DNA from: Monosporascus cannonballus | Taxonomy: Eukaryota > Ascomycota > Sordariomycetes > Xylariales | Direction: 5' to 3' | NCBI GenBank assembly: GCA_004154925.1 | Contig: QJNS01000017.1 | Span: 1-64,000, forward strand | Length of the DNA stretch: 64,000 nt | Shown here: piece after piece, positions 61,201 through 64,000 of the stretch | Layout: every line of letters starts with the position of its first letter | Position numbering within the stretch: the stretch's first letter is position 1 | Position numbers and translations under genes: made by a program | Notes under the pieces: generated by a model | Seen by the model: the letters and a program-made list of their open reading frames with translations, nothing else | Database searches by the model: none | Told to the model about the DNA's origin: nothing

Positions 61201-63896
61201 TCCGTGATAAAAACCTTTCCGTTTTTAAAAACTCCTATAAGGGCTTTCCTTAAATTATTAATTAGGTTACCGTTATTTTTCTTACCCAGTACCTTCCTTA
61301 ACGCGTATTTCTATTAATCGTTTTTATTTATTATTAAAACTTTAACGATAAGTTTTAATTTTTTTATAAAGTTATAAAAAAAATCTTTTGCAAAGAACGC
61401 TAATTATAATTCATTAGGTCTTATTAAAATTAATTAAGGCGTTATAATTTAAATAACTTTTTCGTTTATAAAGTATTTTCTCGAAAAACAATTTTAATAA
61501 AAAATTCTTAATATATAACGTATACCTTATTATAATTTCGTTATTTTCTTTATTAAGGCTTGGTAAACGTTACTTAATAATATCGATAAAAATAGCAATT
61601 ATTAGTCTGCCTTTTGTTATAATTTATATTCTTTTGAACTTAATATTTAATATAATATTTCTTTTAAAGTCGTCGATATTGTTCGTAATATTAACGTTTA
61701 CTCCCGAATCCCAAAACAATTTATCTCGGTTATTTTTCATAAAAAAATATACGTACAAAAATATGGCGCTGTTTATAATTATCGTTTTAATTACTTTAAA
61801 GCAATTAGCTATCTAATTCTTAACGCATTTAGCCGCCTAAAGCTCAGGGCCTTCGGTTACCTATAACATAGGGTTTTCACCTATTATAACCCTTTAAGCT
61901 CCTTACTGTACTATTTTGTTATATTATTATATAAGGTTTTAAAACTACTGTTTTTTAACGTAAGCGTTAAAGGTTCTTTCGTTTAACCGATACAGATCTT
62001 TAAGACCTTTAAGGATAAATTGCTTTTCGCTTTAACCGCCGTTACGGATATTATAAAAGTTATTGCTATTGTTATTTTGGCCGTTATTATTGCTTTAACG
62101 TTATTTACGCGTTTTTTTTCTTTTTTCTTTTTTTCGCTTTTTTTACGGTTTAGGGCAGTTTTTTGCTATATAGCCGTATTTTTTACAGTTAAAGCAAAAG
62201 AGCTTTCCATTTTTATTTTATGCGGGCTTTTTATCTTTAAAATTATTATTATCTTTGCCTTTATCCTTCTGGGCGTTATAAACCTTCCCGTTTTTTTTGT
62301 TACTAATACGATTATAAAATTTATTATTAAAATCGTTAATTAATTAATAAGAGAAATAATCCGTTTATCTTAATATTAATTAAATACTTTTGTACCAGCT
62401 GCCGGCTCGGTTTTTTAAAGTAATACAGAATATAATAATTTGTTTTTCCAGTTCAAATCGAATACCATAACTCTTTATTTTGCGGAAAAACTTTTGGAAT
62501 TTGATAATAAATTATATTAGTTTTTTTATCGTAAGTAACTTTGCTAAGCTTTTTCCAAAGAGACTTTTGCTTAGTCTTATTTATAATAACGTAAGTTTTT
62601 CTAAAGGTTTTTAATATTTTCGTATTTTTCTTAATACTTATAATCAACTTTAAAAGCGCCTTTTTGCAAATTTTGATAATAACTTTTATAAAGCGCAATT
62701 AATTTAATTACTTTAGTTTTATTCTGTTTTCGTAATTAATTTCTTTAAAGGCTAAAATAAGGGCATTATTTTAAAGTTCCTAGTTGGCTAAGTTTAATAG
62801 GTGGTTTTTTTTGTCCAAAATAAAATCGAAACGCTTTCAACGTAATTTCGCTGTATTTCCGTTATTGGATTTCTTAAAATCCTTTTTTTATTTTTCAAAA
62901 TAATATTTAATTTGCTGGAATTATTTAAGCTGCTAAAGGAATTATTACGACGTTTTCGTCGTTTCGAATAACTTCTAAACGAATTCGAAGAAGATAATAA
63001 TAGGTTATTTAAATTATCGGGAGTACTGCATATTATATTTTTATTTTTAGGTAATTTCCTTAATGTTTTTCGTTTTTTTCGGGGCGTTTAACTTTTTAAT
63101 CAATTATTTTCTCGGTTGCGTTTCGTTTTTTAAGGGGTTAATTTTTTCTATATCGCTTTTTATTACGATAAGTATTTTTTTAAGTTGCCTAACTTAGTAA
63201 ACGTAACGTTTTATAGCGCTTTTCGTAAGTTTTTCGAATTTGTGATTTTTTTAATCGGGGCGGAAATAATAATATTCCGGTTTTTTATAATTAAGAATTA
63301 TTCTCGAACTAAAGTATATCTAATAATTGTTTTATAACGCTATTTATTTGTTTTATAATATTAGTATTTTTGGCGTTTTAAAGCCTTAATTTTTTCATTT
63401 TATTTTTAACGTATTAATACGTATTTTCTCGTACTTTAACGTTTTGTTTAATTTTATTAATGTTAATACCGAAGAACATATAAAACCTATTTAGGTTATT
63501 TTCGAGTTATTATCTTTAAATGGGGGTTTTGTATCGTTTTTTTTAAAATAATTATTATAACTAAGATAATAAAACGTTTTCCTTTAAAAACGCCTCGAAA
63601 ATAAGTTTTTTTTCTGCGGCCATATTTAATATACGGTCCTATTTTTTCATTTTACCTTTATTAAAATATTATTTTTTTAATTGCCGGAGGTTTTTCGTTA
63701 AAAAGAAAAAAAAGGTTCAGGTACGTTATCTTATATAACAAGGGTTTTATTTGTTATTGTTAATTATTACTTAACTTTTTTTCGAATTATGAATTAAACG
63801 AATTTTTTTTAAGTTTTATATTTTTTATTAATTTAATTTATAAATAATCATTTTATTTAATGTATTGCGGTTACCAAAAACCAGTAAATATTATTA

Positions 63897-64000
63897 TGTT
63901 AACAGTTATAGTAATTAAATGTAAAAAACTAGTCATAACTTAATAATTTATGTTAAGAAAAACTGGAAAAATCTAGGGCGTACCGCTCTTACATATACGT
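63897..64000 (-). repeat. Copia LTR, right copy, cut by window end
   Basis: Matches the first 104 bp of the left LTR with many C-to-T and G-to-A changes and ends in the shared block CTTACATATACGT at the window edge. Confidence 0.85.

Larger units (their letters stand above)
40080..64000. repeat. AT-rich, RIP-degraded transposon block
   Basis: From about 40,080 the sequence changes abruptly to very AT-rich DNA full of TA dinucleotides and without living genes. Remaining C and G are largely in CpG. Paired repeats inside differ almost only by C-to-T and G-to-A (for example the gypsy LTR pair: GTGGGAA against GTAAAAA). This is the mark of repeat-induced point mutation in Pezizomycotina. Motifs of gag, RT and integrase survive as relics. 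The block extends past the window end. Confidence 0.9.
58017..64000 (-). mobile_element. Ty1/copia retrotransposon, RIP-damaged, runs off the window
   Basis: The left LTR is 58017-58213 (197 bp, TGTCAGCAG...CTGCCGACA). The second LTR starts at 63897 (TGTTAACAGTTATAG) and is cut by the window end after 104 bp; the two differ mainly by transitions. Between them (5.7 kb) the minus strand has a gag zinc knuckle at 62196-62155 (CFNCKKYGYIAKNC, His to Tyr) and, nearer the left LTR, the RT motif VVIVSYIDNFLFFG with YIDN at 59304-59293 for YVDD. Gag upstream of RT with this motif is copia. No frame is intact. Confidence 0.85.

Noticed and set aside
62020..62343. Hydrophobic 107-codon frame resembling a membrane protein
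   Set aside because: It is the antisense of the copia gag region that carries the zinc knuckle on the minus strand; Ile/Phe richness comes from AT-rich DNA.
1..64000. tRNA, rRNA or CRISPR array
   Set aside because: Reading for T-loop/acceptor patterns, rRNA blocks and regular short repeats gave no convincing candidate; a tRNAscan or Infernal run would be needed to exclude small RNAs.

Overview
The window is nuclear DNA from a filamentous ascomycete (Pezizomycotina, most likely a Sordariomycete; the class is inferred from gene content). The evidence is short GT-AG introns with CTAAC/CTGAC-like branch sites, a DUF3433 membrane protein, an AA11 chitin LPMO, a HET-domain relic, a plant-directed NPP1/NLP gene, and an AT-rich block of retrotransposons that looks mutated by RIP (repeat-induced point mutation).

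Bases 1 to about 32,150 are an ordinary gene-bearing arm. In order they hold a SNF1/AMPK beta subunit (GAL83/SIP2 type, +), a 70-residue SMP-domain protein (-, two exons), a 1,264-residue DUF3433 membrane protein (-, four exons), the splicing factor ESS2 (+), the tri-snRNP pseudo-ubiquitin-protease SAD1 (+), an AA11 lytic polysaccharide monooxygenase with a C-terminal X278-like module (-), an AIG2-like gamma-glutamylcyclotransferase-fold protein with an 8-nt micro-exon (-), and the giant SAGA/NuA4 subunit TRA1 (+, three exons). The exons were joined by reading splice sites and checking that frames and family motifs continue across them.

Bases about 32,150 to 40,000 look like accessory or transition DNA. 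They hold a HET-domain pseudogene broken by several frameshifts and a stop, an intact NPP1/NLP gene with a signal peptide and a 20-nt middle exon, an unrecognised coding-like fragment, and a solo LTR with a GTTAT target duplication.

From about 40,080 to the end the base composition drops abruptly to very AT-rich. I see no live gene there. It is a pile of retrotransposon relics: a copia-like relic with its LTR, a solo LTR with an ACATC duplication, one structurally complete Ty3/gypsy element (388-bp LTRs, TTACT duplication, minus-oriented), a second related relic, a plus-oriented relative cut by a copia element, and that copia element (197-bp LTR), which runs off the window. Zinc-knuckle, RT and integrase motifs can still be read, and nearly all their lost key residues are explained by C-to-T or G-to-A changes, as RIP would produce. 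I found no CRISPR array, no convincing tRNA or rRNA, and no clearly new multi-gene system. The most useful new observations are the small or micro-exon gene models, the decayed HET gene beside a virulence-type gene at the edge of the RIP block, and the nested transposon structure.
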